Notes under the pieces: generated by a model
The model's input: the letters and a program-made list of their open reading frames with translations, nothing else
Told to the model about the DNA's origin: nothing
Databases searched by the model: none
Program-made: the position numbers and the translations under genes
Shown: positions 37,285-47,970 of the stretch, one piece after another
Layout of the letters: every line of letters begins with the position of its first letter
Numbering within the stretch: the stretch's first letter is position 1
NCBI RefSeq assembly: GCF_900113015.1
Contig: NZ_FONV01000012.1
Coordinates: 124,001 to 188,000 of the forward strand
From: Actinoplanes philippinensis
Lineage (GTDB): Bacteria; Actinomycetota; Actinomycetes; Mycobacteriales; Micromonosporaceae
Length of the DNA: 64,000 nt
Direction: 5' to 3'

Positions 37285-38568
37285 ATGACGTCTGTCGTTG
37301 ACGCACCCTCGCACACCTCCACCTCGCCCGCTCGTGGGCTGATCTGTCGCGCCTGCGGCGCCGAGTACCCGCTCGCCGCGCAGCACGCCTGTTACGAGTG
37401 TTTCGGCCCGCTCGAGGTCGCGTACGACGAGGCGGCTCTCGCGCGGGTGACCCGGGCCCAGATCGAGGCGGGCCCGCAGAACATCTGGCGTTACGCGGCG
37501 TTGCTGCCCGCCGGCCAGGACCCGGCGACCCGGGTGACCCTCGACCCCGGCCTGACCCCGCTGGTGGCCGCCCCGCAGCTGGCCGCCGCGGTCGGCATCG
37601 AGGCGCCGCTCTACGTCAAGGACGACTCGCAGAACCCGACGCACTCGTTCAAGGACCGGGTCGTCTCGGTGGCCCTGACCGCCGCCAAGGAGCTGGGCTT
37701 CAACCGGTTCTCCTGCGCGTCGACCGGTAACCTGGCCAACTCGGTCGCCGCCCACGCGGCCCGCGCCGGGGTGCCGAGCATCGTCTTCATCCCCTCCGAC
37801 CTGGAGCCGGGCAAGATCATCACGACCGCGGTGTACGGCGGTGAGTTGGTCGCCATCGAGGGCTCCTACGACGACGTGAACCGGCTGTGCAGTGAGCTCG
37901 TGGAGACCGACGAGTTCGAGGACACCGCGTTCGTGAATGTGAACGTCCGCCCGTTCTACGCCGAGGGCTCGAAGACCCTGGGCTACGAGGTGGCCGAGCA
38001 GCTGGGCTGGCGCATCCCGGCCCAGGTGGTCATCCCGATGGCCTCCGGTGAGCTGCTCACCAAGGTGGACAAGGCGTTCTCCGAGCTGGTCGAGATCGGA
38101 CTGGCCGAGGCTCCGGAGGGCGGCTGGACCGTCTTCGGCGCCCAGTCCGAGGGCTGCAACCCGATCGCGGTCGCCCTGCACGCCGACACCGACGTGATCA
38201 CCCCGGTGAAGCCGACCGGCATCGCAAAGTCGCTCAACATCGGTGACCCGGCCGCCGGGCCGTACGCGATCGAGGCCGTCAAGCGCACCGGTGGCTGGAT
38301 GGACTACGCGAACGACGACGAGATCCGCGAGGGCATCCGGCTGCTCGCCGAGACGACCGGCATCTTCGCCGAGACCGCCGGCGGCACCACTGTGGCGGTT
38401 CTCAAGAAGCTGGTGGCGAGCGGCAAGCTCGACCCGGCCAAGGAGACCGTCGTCTACAACACCGGTGAGGGCCTGAAGACGCTCGACGCGGTGGCCGGCC
38501 AGGTTGGACCGACCCACACGATCAAGCCGTCGCTGCGTGGCGCACGGGAGGCGGGGCTGCTCGGCTGA
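37285..38568 (+). CDS. thrC: Threonine synthase with zinc-ribbon N-terminus
   Basis: 427 residues of PLP fold type II. The N-terminus has a four-Cys ribbon (CRACGAEYPLA, HACYECFG). The PLP-lysine is in NPTHSFKDRVVSVAL, the phosphate-binding loop is STGNLANSVAAHAARAG, and later PMASGELLTKVDKAF and GGTTVAVLKKLV segments match ThrC. It makes threonine from O-phosphohomoserine. The SAM riboswitch just upstream links it to methionine supply, since both pathways branch from homoserine. Confidence 0.93.
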   Translation: MTSVVDAPSHTSTSPARGLICRACGAEYPLAAQHACYECFGPLEVAYDEAALARVTRAQIEAGPQNIWRYAALLPAGQDPATRVTLDPGLTPLVAAPQLAAAVGIEAPLYVKDDSQNPTHSFKDRVVSVALTAAKELGFNRFSCASTGNLANSVAAHAARAGVPSIVFIPSDLEPGKIITTAVYGGELVAIEGSYDDVNRLCSELVETDEFEDTAFVNVNVRPFYAEGSKTLGYEVAEQLGWRIPAQVVIPMASGELLTKVDKAFSELVEIGLAEAPEGGWTVFGAQSEGCNPIAVALHADTDVITPVKPTGIAKSLNIGDPAAGPYAIEAVKRTGGWMDYANDDEIREGIRLLAETTGIFAETAGGTTVAVLKKLVASGKLDPAKETVVYNTGEGLKTLDAVAGQVGPTHTIKPSLRGAREAGLLG

Positions 38569-38580
38569 CCCGTTACGGGT

Positions 38581-38802
38581 CGCCCGACCGGCCGGGCGAA
38601 GGTCACCAATTCGTGACCAACTCTCACTGACCGTCACCGACGATCAGCCGGTTGTCAGAATTACCTCCTCCGAGGACTTGCACTCCGATCTCCGGATGGG
38701 CAGGATGCTCTCTGCGGGAGGACGCGGCGCCGTACGAGGCCCCTCACCAGAGCTTGGCGACAATCTCCGAGGGTCCCAACGATCCAGCGCTGACCCAAAC
38801 GG
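38581..38802. other. Non-coding region after thrC with two inverted repeats
   Basis: CGCCCG-ACCGGC-CGGGCG (38581-38598) is a six-base hairpin, and GGTCAC-CAATTC-GTGACC (38601-38618) is a second six-base inverted repeat. The remaining bases to the next gene lack a convincing coding frame or ribosome-binding site. The first could end thrC transcription; the second looks operator-like. Confidence 0.45.
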
Positions 38803-39282
38803 CTACGTGCCCGGAGGCGTTGTGCGTCCGTCCTCCCGACCAAACATCTTGAGGATCCACGGTCGCAGTGGGAGTTCCTCCGGGTAGTGCCCATCGGCCA
38901 GGCCCGCGTTCTTCTCGAACCAGTTGCGCACGCCGTAGGACGTGGTCAGCGCGATCGACCAGCCGCACGCGATCCAGTAGGCGGGCCAGAAGAACGGGCC
39001 GAAGAACGCATACTGGCTCGCGTGGCGGGACTCGTGGGTGAACAACCGGGCCCGCTCCTCGGCGAGCAGCCACTCGGCCGGGCGGTTCGTGATGATCACC
39101 GAGCCGACCGTGAAGCAGGAGCCGGCCGGCATCCGGAACCGGAAGTTCTCCGCGATCAGCACGCCGTGCCGCCCACGTCGCACCCTCGTCCCGGTGCCGA
39201 GGGCGATCAGCAGGCCGATCAGGGTCGTCCCGTTCACCGCGGTCAGCGTCGTCCGCGTCGCGTGCCACCCGCGCCCGGCCAC
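38803..39282 (-). CDS. Small membrane-associated protein with HESRH motif
   Basis: 159 residues, GTG start one base after the stop of the GNAT gene upstream, so likely cotranslated. An N-terminal hydrophobic segment (LTAVNGTTLIGLLIALG) precedes the motif TNRPAEWLLAEERARLFTHESRHASQYAFFG and a second hydrophobic stretch (FFWPAYWIACGWSIALTTSYG). HExxH here reads HESRH, so a metallopeptidase-like site is imaginable, but no third ligand is obvious. I do not recognise the family with certainty. Confidence 0.65.
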   Translation of the reverse strand: MAGRGWHATRTTLTAVNGTTLIGLLIALGTGTRVRRGRHGVLIAENFRFRMPAGSCFTVGSVIITNRPAEWLLAEERARLFTHESRHASQYAFFGPFFWPAYWIACGWSIALTTSYGVRNWFEKNAGLADGHYPEELPLRPWILKMFGREDGRTTPPGT

Positions 39283-39283
39283 C

Positions 39284-39787
39284 TCACACCCGCCGGCGCA
39301 TCTGCAACTCGGTGAGGGCGCGGACGGTCGGGTGCGGCAGGCGGACCCCGGTGTCGGTGAAACCCAGCTTCTCGTACGCCCGGACCGCCCGGTCGTTGCC
39401 GCAGACCACCTCCAGCATCAGCTCGTCGCGCCCGGCCGCCGAGGACCAGTCGGCGACCGCCTCGACGAGCTGGCCGAGCAACTTGCCGCCGCGGTGGGCG
39501 GGGGTCAGGTAGACCGCGAAGATCACCGTGCAGCTGGGCTCGCCGGGCACCGTGGTCCCGCCGGCGTGCCCGATCAGCGGCCCGCCCGGGTCGACGATGA
39601 ACTGAGCCGTGTCCGGCCCCTCCGACGACTGCCTGATCCGCTGCCGATAGCTCTCGTGCGGCCGGGCCGCGGCCTGCGCCAGGGTCTCCAGGAACGCCAG
39701 CGGGCTGTCCGCCAGCATCTCCAGGCGGAGCGCCCGCATACGCCCGGCGTCCTCCGGGGTCACCCGCCGTACGTCCCAGTTCTCCAT
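39284..39787 (-). CDS. GNAT family acetyltransferase
   Basis: 167 residues from the ATG at 39787. One GNAT domain, with the CoA-binding VYLTPAHRGGKLLGQLVEAVADW and the closing CGNDRAVRAYEKLGFTDTG. N-terminal DVRRVTPEDAGRMRALRLEMLADSPLAF is typical. Substrate unknown. It overlaps in transcription with the HESRH membrane gene. Confidence 0.85.
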   Translation of the reverse strand: MENWDVRRVTPEDAGRMRALRLEMLADSPLAFLETLAQAAARPHESYRQRIRQSSEGPDTAQFIVDPGGPLIGHAGGTTVPGEPSCTVIFAVYLTPAHRGGKLLGQLVEAVADWSSAAGRDELMLEVVCGNDRAVRAYEKLGFTDTGVRLPHPTVRALTELQMRRRV

Positions 39788-39890
39788 GGCTCCATCACTA
39801 CCGCCGGTCCACCCGCTCGGCAACCGGGTTGTCGCGAACCCGAGCGCCCGGACGACACCGCGGGTTGCGGCCCGGTCGCATGATCGTTCG

Positions 39891-40547
39891 ATGCACATCG
39901 ACACCGGCCCGGCGGCCGAGCCGCTCTCCGGCCTCCGGCTGGTGCGGGCCCGGCCCTGGGCGCTGGCCGCGACAGTTCCGCTCGTGTTCGCGATCCAGCT
40001 CGCCCCTGCGTTCCTCCTCCCCGCGCTGATCGGTGCGCCGGCCCCGGGCGGGAACCCGCTGCGAACCCTGCTCCAGCCGCTGTTCGTCCTGATCGCCGAG
40101 TTGCCTTCGGTGGTGGCTCTCACCGTGGTCGCCGTGCTGGCCGGGCGGTGGGTGCGGGCCGGCCGGGTGCTGCTGCTGGCGGTGCTCGGCGGCTGCCTCT
40201 GGTTCGTCTCCGTCCTGGTCGCCGGCGCCGCCGGGAGCGGTGACGAGGCGAGCAACACGGTGGTGAGCTTCCTCGTCCTCGCGGTGAAGTCGATCCTGCT
40301 GGGCCTTGCCGCCGGCGCCCTCTTCCCGGCCGCCGGCTCCGGACGCCGCTCCGGGTGGCTGCCGGCCGGCTCCGTGGCCCTGCCGCTCCTCACGTGGGTG
40401 GTGGGCCGCATCCCGATCCCGTGGTTGCCTCAGGTGCTCGCGGCGGCCCTCGTCGTCGGCTGGGCCGTTGCGGCGCTCGTCACGTCTCGTCCGGTGCCGC
40501 CGGAAACCGCCGCCACCCCGGCTGAGCTGGGCTTGCAAGATCCTTAG
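39891..40547 (+). CDS. Hypothetical multi-pass membrane protein
   Basis: 218 residues from the ATG at 39891. Five or so hydrophobic stretches: AATVPLVFAIQLAPAFLLPAL, LIAELPSVVALTVVAVLAG, VLLLAVLGGCLWFVSVLVAG, VSFLVLAVKSILLGLAAGA, and PLLTWVVGRIPIPWLPQVLA. No recognisable motif. Upstream codons in frame add basic sequence without a start context. Function unknown. Confidence 0.6.
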   Translation: MHIDTGPAAEPLSGLRLVRARPWALAATVPLVFAIQLAPAFLLPALIGAPAPGGNPLRTLLQPLFVLIAELPSVVALTVVAVLAGRWVRAGRVLLLAVLGGCLWFVSVLVAGAAGSGDEASNTVVSFLVLAVKSILLGLAAGALFPAAGSGRRSGWLPAGSVALPLLTWVVGRIPIPWLPQVLAAALVVGWAVAALVTSRPVPPETAATPAELGLQDP

Positions 40548-40592
40548 CCGAAACGGCGGCCTCTTCCGGGCTTTCGCGGGAAGATGGGGTTT

Positions 40593-40619
40593 CTTGCACT
40601 CGCCATCGGAGAGTGCTAA
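40593..40619. promoter_or_regulatory. CIRCE operator 1 (HrcA site)
   Basis: CTTGCACTC, nine-base spacer, then GAGTGCTAA. It matches the CIRCE consensus TTAGCACTC-N9-GAGTGCTAA, with the right half perfect and the left half differing at two positions. It controls groEL through HrcA. Confidence 0.9.
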
Positions 40620-40627
40620 ACAAGTGA

Positions 40628-40654
40628 TTGGCACTCGCGCATGCTGAGTGCCAG
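40628..40654. promoter_or_regulatory. CIRCE operator 2 (HrcA site)
   Basis: TTGGCACTC, nine-base spacer, then GAGTGCCAG, beginning nine bases after operator 1. Two CIRCE elements in tandem suggest tight HrcA repression. Confidence 0.85.
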
Positions 40655-40847
40655 CAGGTCGGGACGGTGGGGTTCCGGTCGCGATGCTGCCATCGGCATC
40701 GGGGCACGGAGCCGGTCGTCGCGGGCTATCCGGCTCGGCCTGAGGACGTCACCTTCGCCAGGTGGTGGCGTCCGCAGACTTCCTCAACGTGCGGAGAGCG
40801 GGGCCGACGAGGCCCGGCGCCGCGGATGTCCGGGAGGACAACGCCGT

Positions 40848-42470
<1,623 letters not shown>

Positions 42471-42481
42471 GTCCAGTCGTA

Positions 42482-42519
42482 ACTGAGGGGCGGGCCGCGC
42501 GAGCGACCCGCCCCTCAGT
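42482..42519. terminator. Strong terminator hairpin between groEL and the surface-protein gene
   Basis: A perfect 13-base stem (ACTGAGGGGCGGG with CCCGCCCCTCAGT), 12-base loop. It lies between two convergent genes, so it probably stops both. No T-run, so it may work with Rho or as a barrier. Confidence 0.7.
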
Positions 42520-42529
42520 CGTGTCCGGG

Positions 42530-45500
42530 TCAGGCGCCCCGGTGGCGTCCGGGGCGGTGCCGGCCCGGCCGTCCGGTGGTGATCATGACCAGCACCCCGC
42601 CGATCGCGATCGCGGCCACGCCCGCCGACATGGCCGGGACGAGGTCGGCGCCGGTCGTCGGCAGATCCACCGTGGCGGCCGCGGTGACCCGGATGGCGAT
42701 CGTGGCGCGCGCGGTGCTGCCGTTCGCGTTCCGGATCGTGTATCCGAGGGTTTCGGTGCCGGTGAAGCCGGTGGGCGCGACGTAGGTCACGGTGAGGTCG
42801 GCCACCGTCGCCGTGCCCCGGTCCGGCTTGCTGACCTTGACGAGGGTCAGGGCGCCGCCGTTCGGGTCGGTGTCGTTCGACGTGGGCGAGAAGGTGAGCG
42901 TCCCGCCGGCCTCGACGGTGTACCTGTCCTTCACCGCCGTCGGTATCCCGCTGCCGAACCCGGCCACGGTCACCGTGATGGTGCCGGTGGTGACGTTGCC
43001 GTCCGCGTCCACGGCCTCGTAGGTGAACGAGTCCGTGCCGGTGAAGCCCTTGTCCGGGAGGTAGGTGAACGTGCCGTCCGGGTTGAGCTGGACCGTGCCG
43101 TGCTGCGGTGTGCCGACCTTGGTCACCGTGATGCCGATGCCGTTCTTGTCGACCGTCGGCAGCGGGATGACGACCGGCTCGTCCGGCTTGGTGACCGCCT
43201 CCTTGTCCGGCGCGTGCGGCGCCGGCGACACGGTGACCGTCACCGTCGATCCGGTGGTCTGCCCCAGGGTGTCCCGGGCGCGGTACTCGAAGGTCGCGAC
43301 GCCGGAGAAGCCGTCCGCCGGGGTGTAGACGATCTGGTCCCCGTCGGCCGCCGCGGTGCCGTGGTCCGGCGTGCCGATCGACACGAGGGCCAGCGGGCCC
43401 TCCGGCGCCACGTCGTTGTCGAGCACCGGGATGGTGAGCGCCCGCTGGTACGGCGTGGCCGCCCGGTCCGGAACGGCGATCGGCAGGTGGTCGGTCACGG
43501 TCACCGTCACCTTGCCGGTGGCCTTGCCGCCCTCGCCGTCGCTCACCTCGTAGGTGAACTCGTCGACGCCCGCGAAGTCCTTCTCCGGGGTGTACCGGAC
43601 CTTGCCGCCGGAGACGGCCGCCGTGCCGTGCCCCGGCTCGCCGACGGCGCCGACGCTGAGCTTCTGGTCGCTGTTGGGGTCGGTGTCGTTGCCGAGCACG
43701 TCGACGTCGACGTACCGGCCGCTCTCCACCGCGGCGGTGTCCGGCGCGGCGACCGGGGCGGCGTTGCCCACGACCACGGTGACCTTGCCGTCGGCGGTGT
43801 CCCCGGCGGCGTCCTCGATCGTGTACGTGAACGTGTCGATGCCGTGGAAGGCCGAGGCCGGCGTGTAGCGGACGGTCCGGTCGGCGTTGACCGCGACGCG
43901 GCCGTGTGCCGGCTGGGTGATGCCGGCGATGGTCAGCCGGTCGCCGTCCGGGTCGGTGTCGTTGCCGGTCACGTCGATGTCGACGGCCTTCCCGGAGGGT
44001 GTCGCCGCCTGGTCGGGGGCGGCCACCGGGACTCCGGAGACCAGCACGGTGACGACGGCCGTGTCGATGGCCCCGAGATCGTCGGTGAGCTCGTAGTTGA
44101 AGCTCTCCGAGCCGGCGAACCCGGCGTCCGGCTGGTAGACCAGCGTGCCGTCGACGATCGTCGCCGTGCCGTGCGCCGGGGTCTGCGCCCGGATCACGGT
44201 CAGCACCTGGCCGGTGTTCGCGTCGGTGTCGTTGGCCAGCACGTTCAGAGTGGTGGCCGTGCCGGAGCGCACCGAGAAACGGTCGGGCAGCGCGTTCGGC
44301 GCCACATTCGCGACGGTGACCACGACGGCCGCGGAGGCGGTGTTCCCGGCGGTGTCGGCGACGGTGTACGTGAACACGTCGGTACCGCAGAACCCGGTGG
44401 CCGGCGTGTACGTGACCAGCCCCGCTGGGGTGCTCTCGACCGTTCCGTGACCCGGGGTGGTCGTCGCGGTCAGGGTCAGCGCGTCACCGTTCGGGTCGTC
44501 GTCGTTGCCCAGCACGTTGATCGTGACCGTGCCGTTCGTGCCGGTGCCCATGGCGTCCGCGCCGGCCCGGGGCGGCATGTCGACGGCTACCACCGAGACG
44601 GTGGCGTGGGCCGAGCCGCCCTGGCCGTCGGAGATCGTGTAGCCGAACGAGTCGGCGCCGTGGAACCCGTTCGGCGCCTGGTAGGTGATGGTCCCGCCGA
44701 CGACCTCGACGTGGCCCGCGGTGGGCGGGACGTCGACGGTGACGGTCAGGGTGTCGCCGTTCGCGTCGGTGTCGTTGGCGAGCACGTCGAGGGAGGTCGG
44801 CGCGTTCGACGACACCGTGAGGGAGTCGGGGCGGGCGACCGGAGCGGCGTTCGCGACGGTGATCGTCACGGTCCCGTCGGCGCTCGCCCGGCCGTCGCTG
44901 ATCGTGTACCCGAAGGTCTCGGTGCCGCGGAACCCGGTGTCCGGGGTGTAGGTGATCTTGCCGTCGTCGCCGAGCACCGCGGCGCCGTGCGCGGGCGTGG
45001 TGGTGCCGGTGACGGTCAGGGTGTCGCCGTTCGGGTCGGTCGAGTGCCCGGCCGGGTCGACGACCACCGGGGTGGCGTGGCCGGTGCTCGCCGTCTCGGC
45101 GGCCGGCACCGGCGCGGCGTTGGCGACCTCCACGGTGACCTCGGCGGTGGCGGTCTGCCCGCTGTCGTCCCGGATCGTGTAGGTGAACGTGGTGGTCCCG
45201 GAGAAGCCGGCCGGAGCGGTGTAGTCGATCTTGCCGTTCTGGATCTGCGCCGTGCCGTGGCCGGGTGTGGTCACCGAGGCGATGGTGAGCGGGTCGTCGT
45301 TCGGGTCGGTGTCGTTGGCGAGCACGTCGAGGGTCGTCGTGCCGCTGTAGGCGACGCTGCCGGTGTCGTCCGCGGCGACCGGGGGGCCGTTGGCGACGGT
45401 GACCGACACGGTGCCGACCGTGGTGCCGCCGTAGCCGTCCGAGATCGTGTAGGTGAAGGTCACCGTGCCCTTGAAGGTGGGGGCCGGCGTGAAGACGATC

Positions 45501-47800
45501 TTCCCGTCGCTGATCCGGGCCGTACCGGTGCCGGCCTGCGGCTGGGTGACCGAGTCGAGCGTACGGGTGTCCCCGTTGACGTCGTTGTCGTTGGCGAGCA
45601 CATCGATCGTGACCGGGTCGCCCGGGCCGGTGGAGCTGTCGTCGCTGACCGCCACCGGATCGGCGTTCGCGGTGCCGACGCTGACCGTCGCGGTGTCGGA
45701 GGCGCCGTTGGCATCGGTCACCTGGTAGACGAAGGTGTCGTCACCCCGCCAGCCGGGATCCGGCGTGTAGGTGATCGTCTGGTCGTCGTTCACCACCACC
45801 GATCCGTGGGCCGGTGGCGTGCTGATCGAGATGGCGAGGGTGTTGCGGGTGTCGTCGGAGTCGGAGTCGTTGTCCCGTACCCGGATGATCACCGCGCTGC
45901 CGGAGCCGGTGCTCGCGGACTCGCCGGTGGCCCGGGGCGAGGTGTTCAGGGTCAGGGCCACGTCGTCGGTGTTGTCCGCCGGAGTGGGGTCGTCGCCGAC
46001 GCCGGTCACGGTGAGCGTGGCGGTGGCCCGGTCGGCGGTGCTGTTGTCCACGGTGGCCGGGAAGGTCATCGCGGTGGTGGTCGTCGGCGCGACCGGGGGA
46101 AGCGCGCAGGTCACCCGGCGGGCCACGGACGAGCAGCCGTTCGGCATCACCCCGGGGGTCACTCCGGCGGGCAGATCGACGGTGGCGACGGGCTGCGGCT
46201 CGAGGCCGTTGCCGTCGTTGCGGGCCGAGGCGGTGAAGGAGACGGTCGCCGGCGTCGAGGCCCGGTTCACCACACTCGGCGTGGCGGCCAGGTCGGCGAC
46301 CAGGTCGACGTGCGGCCGCTGCACCGTCACCGTCGAGGTGTCGCCGATGCCGTTCAGCACGAGCCCGGTGCCGGCGCCCTCGTACCGCATGGTCGGGACG
46401 TTGATGACCGAGGCGCCGGGCGCCGTGGTCTCGTTGACCCGCGCGCGGAACGTGACCCGCGTGGTGCCACCCACCGCCAGGTCGGGCAGCGCGAAGGAGA
46501 GCGGCAGCGCGCTGTCGGCGACCTGGCTCCCGTTCACGGTCATCGAGCCGGGCACGAAGGTCAGCCCGCTGGGGATCGCGTCGGTGAGGACCGCGTGCCG
46601 GGCGCCGTCGATGCCCTCGTTACGGACCGCGATGCGGTACTCGATGGTGTCGCCGGGCAGCAGGTCGCCGTCGTTCAGGTCGGTGACGGTCGTGGTGGTG
46701 TCGAGGTCGGGCGCGAACAGGGTGGTGGTGAAGGAGATCGCACCCGGGTAGAACGTGTCGCCGACGGTGGTCAGCCGCAGGGCCGCCGAGGTGTCGTTGT
46801 TGGCCAGCAGCCCGGTCGCGTCGAACTGGTCGGCGTCGACGCCCATCAGGTTCTTGACGTTCGGGTTGCGGGCGGTGTTCGCCACGCCGCCGGTGCTGAC
46901 GCTGCTGTTGAAGAAGTTGGTGACCGGGTTCTCCGCGTCGGACACCGAGACGCCGTTCAGCTTGAGCGCGTCGCCGACCTTGCCGAAGTCGCCCTCGTAG
47001 ACGACCGTGCCGATGGTGGTCTCGAACGATCCGGTCTGCGGCGTCTGGATGCCGGACACGGTGATGTCGACCGAGGCCGAGTTGCTGCTCACCACGCCGT
47101 AGCCGTCGTAGATGCGCAGGCTGTGCATCGGCTCGTCGGCGTTGTAGTACGCGACGACGAGCGCCCATCCGGCGTACCGGTCCTGGCCGGTGCCCGCCTC
47201 GATGTCGGCGACCCGGTAGGTGCCGTTGCCCGCGCCCGCGACCTGCGCGGTCACGTCCGCGAACTGCTGGTACGTGGTGAGCCCGGTCGGTTCGAAGTTG
47301 GTCGTCGCGGTGACGCTCGCCAGGGGCGCGCCGGGCACGCCGAAGCGGACGATGCGCTTGCGGGCCGCGTTCCGGGCGACCACACCGCTGGTGCCGGCGC
47401 TGGTGTCCCCGCTCCAGTACAGCCCGGCGAAGAGCACCCGGCTGCCGGTCGGCATGTTGACGGCCGCCTCGCTGTCGTTGAACGTGTCGGTGCTGCCGTC
47501 GGTGTCGGTGTACCCCATGACGTAGCCGTTGTTGTTCAGCGTCTCGGTGCCGCCGTTGTCGTTGATCCCGGCGCGCGCGTGGGCACACGTCGCCACCGTG
47601 GCAGGGCACTGCATGTTGGTGTTGCCGGTGATCAGGATCGAACCGTTCGTGTTGACGCTGTACCGCGTGGTGAACGGGTTGGTGATCGCTGCCTCGGCCT
47701 GCTTCGACGAGACGGCGAGACCGGCCGTGGCCACGAGTGCCAAAGCGATGATCGCGGTGATCACCTGCCGTGTGCGTGTTCGCAGAACGGCTCGAGGCAT
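42530..47800 (-). CDS. Giant LPTTG-anchored surface protein with cadherin-like repeats
   Basis: About 1756 residues from the ATG at 47800; 47812 is possible. Signal peptide region RQVITAIIALALVATAGLAV, then a roughly 270-residue N-terminal domain (NTNMQCPATVATC, VLFAGLYWSGDTSAG), then DUF11-like segments. About twelve 80-95-residue modules follow, each with DVLANDTDPNGD-type Asp/Asn-rich motifs and TPxxGFxGTDTFTYxxxD-type closures (Ig/cadherin-like, possibly calcium-binding). A sorting signal ends it: LPTTG at about residue 1713, a hydrophobic helix (AGVAAIAIGGVLVMITT) and a basic tail. Sortase anchoring to the cell wall is predicted. No sortase gene is in this window. Adhesin function is inferred. 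Confidence 0.9.
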   Translation of the reverse strand: MPRAVLRTRTRQVITAIIALALVATAGLAVSSKQAEAAITNPFTTRYSVNTNGSILITGNTNMQCPATVATCAHARAGINDNGGTETLNNNGYVMGYTDTDGSTDTFNDSEAAVNMPTGSRVLFAGLYWSGDTSAGTSGVVARNAARKRIVRFGVPGAPLASVTATTNFEPTGLTTYQQFADVTAQVAGAGNGTYRVADIEAGTGQDRYAGWALVVAYYNADEPMHSLRIYDGYGVVSSNSASVDITVSGIQTPQTGSFETTIGTVVYEGDFGKVGDALKLNGVSVSDAENPVTNFFNSSVSTGGVANTARNPNVKNLMGVDADQFDATGLLANNDTSAALRLTTVGDTFYPGAISFTTTLFAPDLDTTTTVTDLNDGDLLPGDTIEYRIAVRNEGIDGARHAVLTDAIPSGLTFVPGSMTVNGSQVADSALPLSFALPDLAVGGTTRVTFRARVNETTAPGASVINVPTMRYEGAGTGLVLNGIGDTSTVTVQRPHVDLVADLAATPSVVNRASTPATVSFTASARNDGNGLEPQPVATVDLPAGVTPGVMPNGCSSVARRVTCALPPVAPTTTTAMTFPATVDNSTADRATATLTVTGVGDDPTPADNTDDVALTLNTSPRATGESASTGSGSAVIIRVRDNDSDSDDTRNTLAISISTPPAHGSVVVNDDQTITYTPDPGWRGDDTFVYQVTDANGASDTATVSVGTANADPVAVSDDSSTGPGDPVTIDVLANDNDVNGDTRTLDSVTQPQAGTGTARISDGKIVFTPAPTFKGTVTFTYTISDGYGGTTVGTVSVTVANGPPVAADDTGSVAYSGTTTLDVLANDTDPNDDPLTIASVTTPGHGTAQIQNGKIDYTAPAGFSGTTTFTYTIRDDSGQTATAEVTVEVANAAPVPAAETASTGHATPVVVDPAGHSTDPNGDTLTVTGTTTPAHGAAVLGDDGKITYTPDTGFRGTETFGYTISDGRASADGTVTITVANAAPVARPDSLTVSSNAPTSLDVLANDTDANGDTLTVTVDVPPTAGHVEVVGGTITYQAPNGFHGADSFGYTISDGQGGSAHATVSVVAVDMPPRAGADAMGTGTNGTVTINVLGNDDDPNGDALTLTATTTPGHGTVESTPAGLVTYTPATGFCGTDVFTYTVADTAGNTASAAVVVTVANVAPNALPDRFSVRSGTATTLNVLANDTDANTGQVLTVIRAQTPAHGTATIVDGTLVYQPDAGFAGSESFNYELTDDLGAIDTAVVTVLVSGVPVAAPDQAATPSGKAVDIDVTGNDTDPDGDRLTIAGITQPAHGRVAVNADRTVRYTPASAFHGIDTFTYTIEDAAGDTADGKVTVVVGNAAPVAAPDTAAVESGRYVDVDVLGNDTDPNSDQKLSVGAVGEPGHGTAAVSGGKVRYTPEKDFAGVDEFTYEVSDGEGGKATGKVTVTVTDHLPIAVPDRAATPYQRALTIPVLDNDVAPEGPLALVSIGTPDHGTAAADGDQIVYTPADGFSGVATFEYRARDTLGQTTGSTVTVTVSPAPHAPDKEAVTKPDEPVVIPLPTVDKNGIGITVTKVGTPQHGTVQLNPDGTFTYLPDKGFTGTDSFTYEAVDADGNVTTGTITVTVAGFGSGIPTAVKDRYTVEAGGTLTFSPTSNDTDPNGGALTLVKVSKPDRGTATVADLTVTYVAPTGFTGTETLGYTIRNANGSTARATIAIRVTAAATVDLPTTGADLVPAMSAGVAAIAIGGVLVMITTGRPGRHRPGRHRGA

Positions 47801-47970
47801 GTCTTCTCGCATCCGGGGGGGAAGCGGCCCTGCGGGCCGGGAATTGCAAACCGTAAGAGCGGCTGAGTGCAGAACGGGGGCAGATCGTTGCCCGTAGGGT
47901 TGCGAGAGGTTGATCACCGGCCGCCGCCCCCGTGATTTCCCTCGCCGGGGTGAACGGCGGAAGCGCTAAC

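Noticed and set aside
38504..38887. Small plus-strand frame after thrC
   Set aside because: No ribosome-binding site, low-complexity Ser/Arg-rich, and it overlaps the HESRH gene in antisense.
42521..47866. Long plus-strand open frame of 1781 codons opposite the giant surface protein
   Set aside because: Composition is Arg/Gly/Val/Asp-rich with no domains. The minus-strand frame has a signal peptide, repeat modules and an LPTTG anchor, so the plus frame is a GC-skew shadow.
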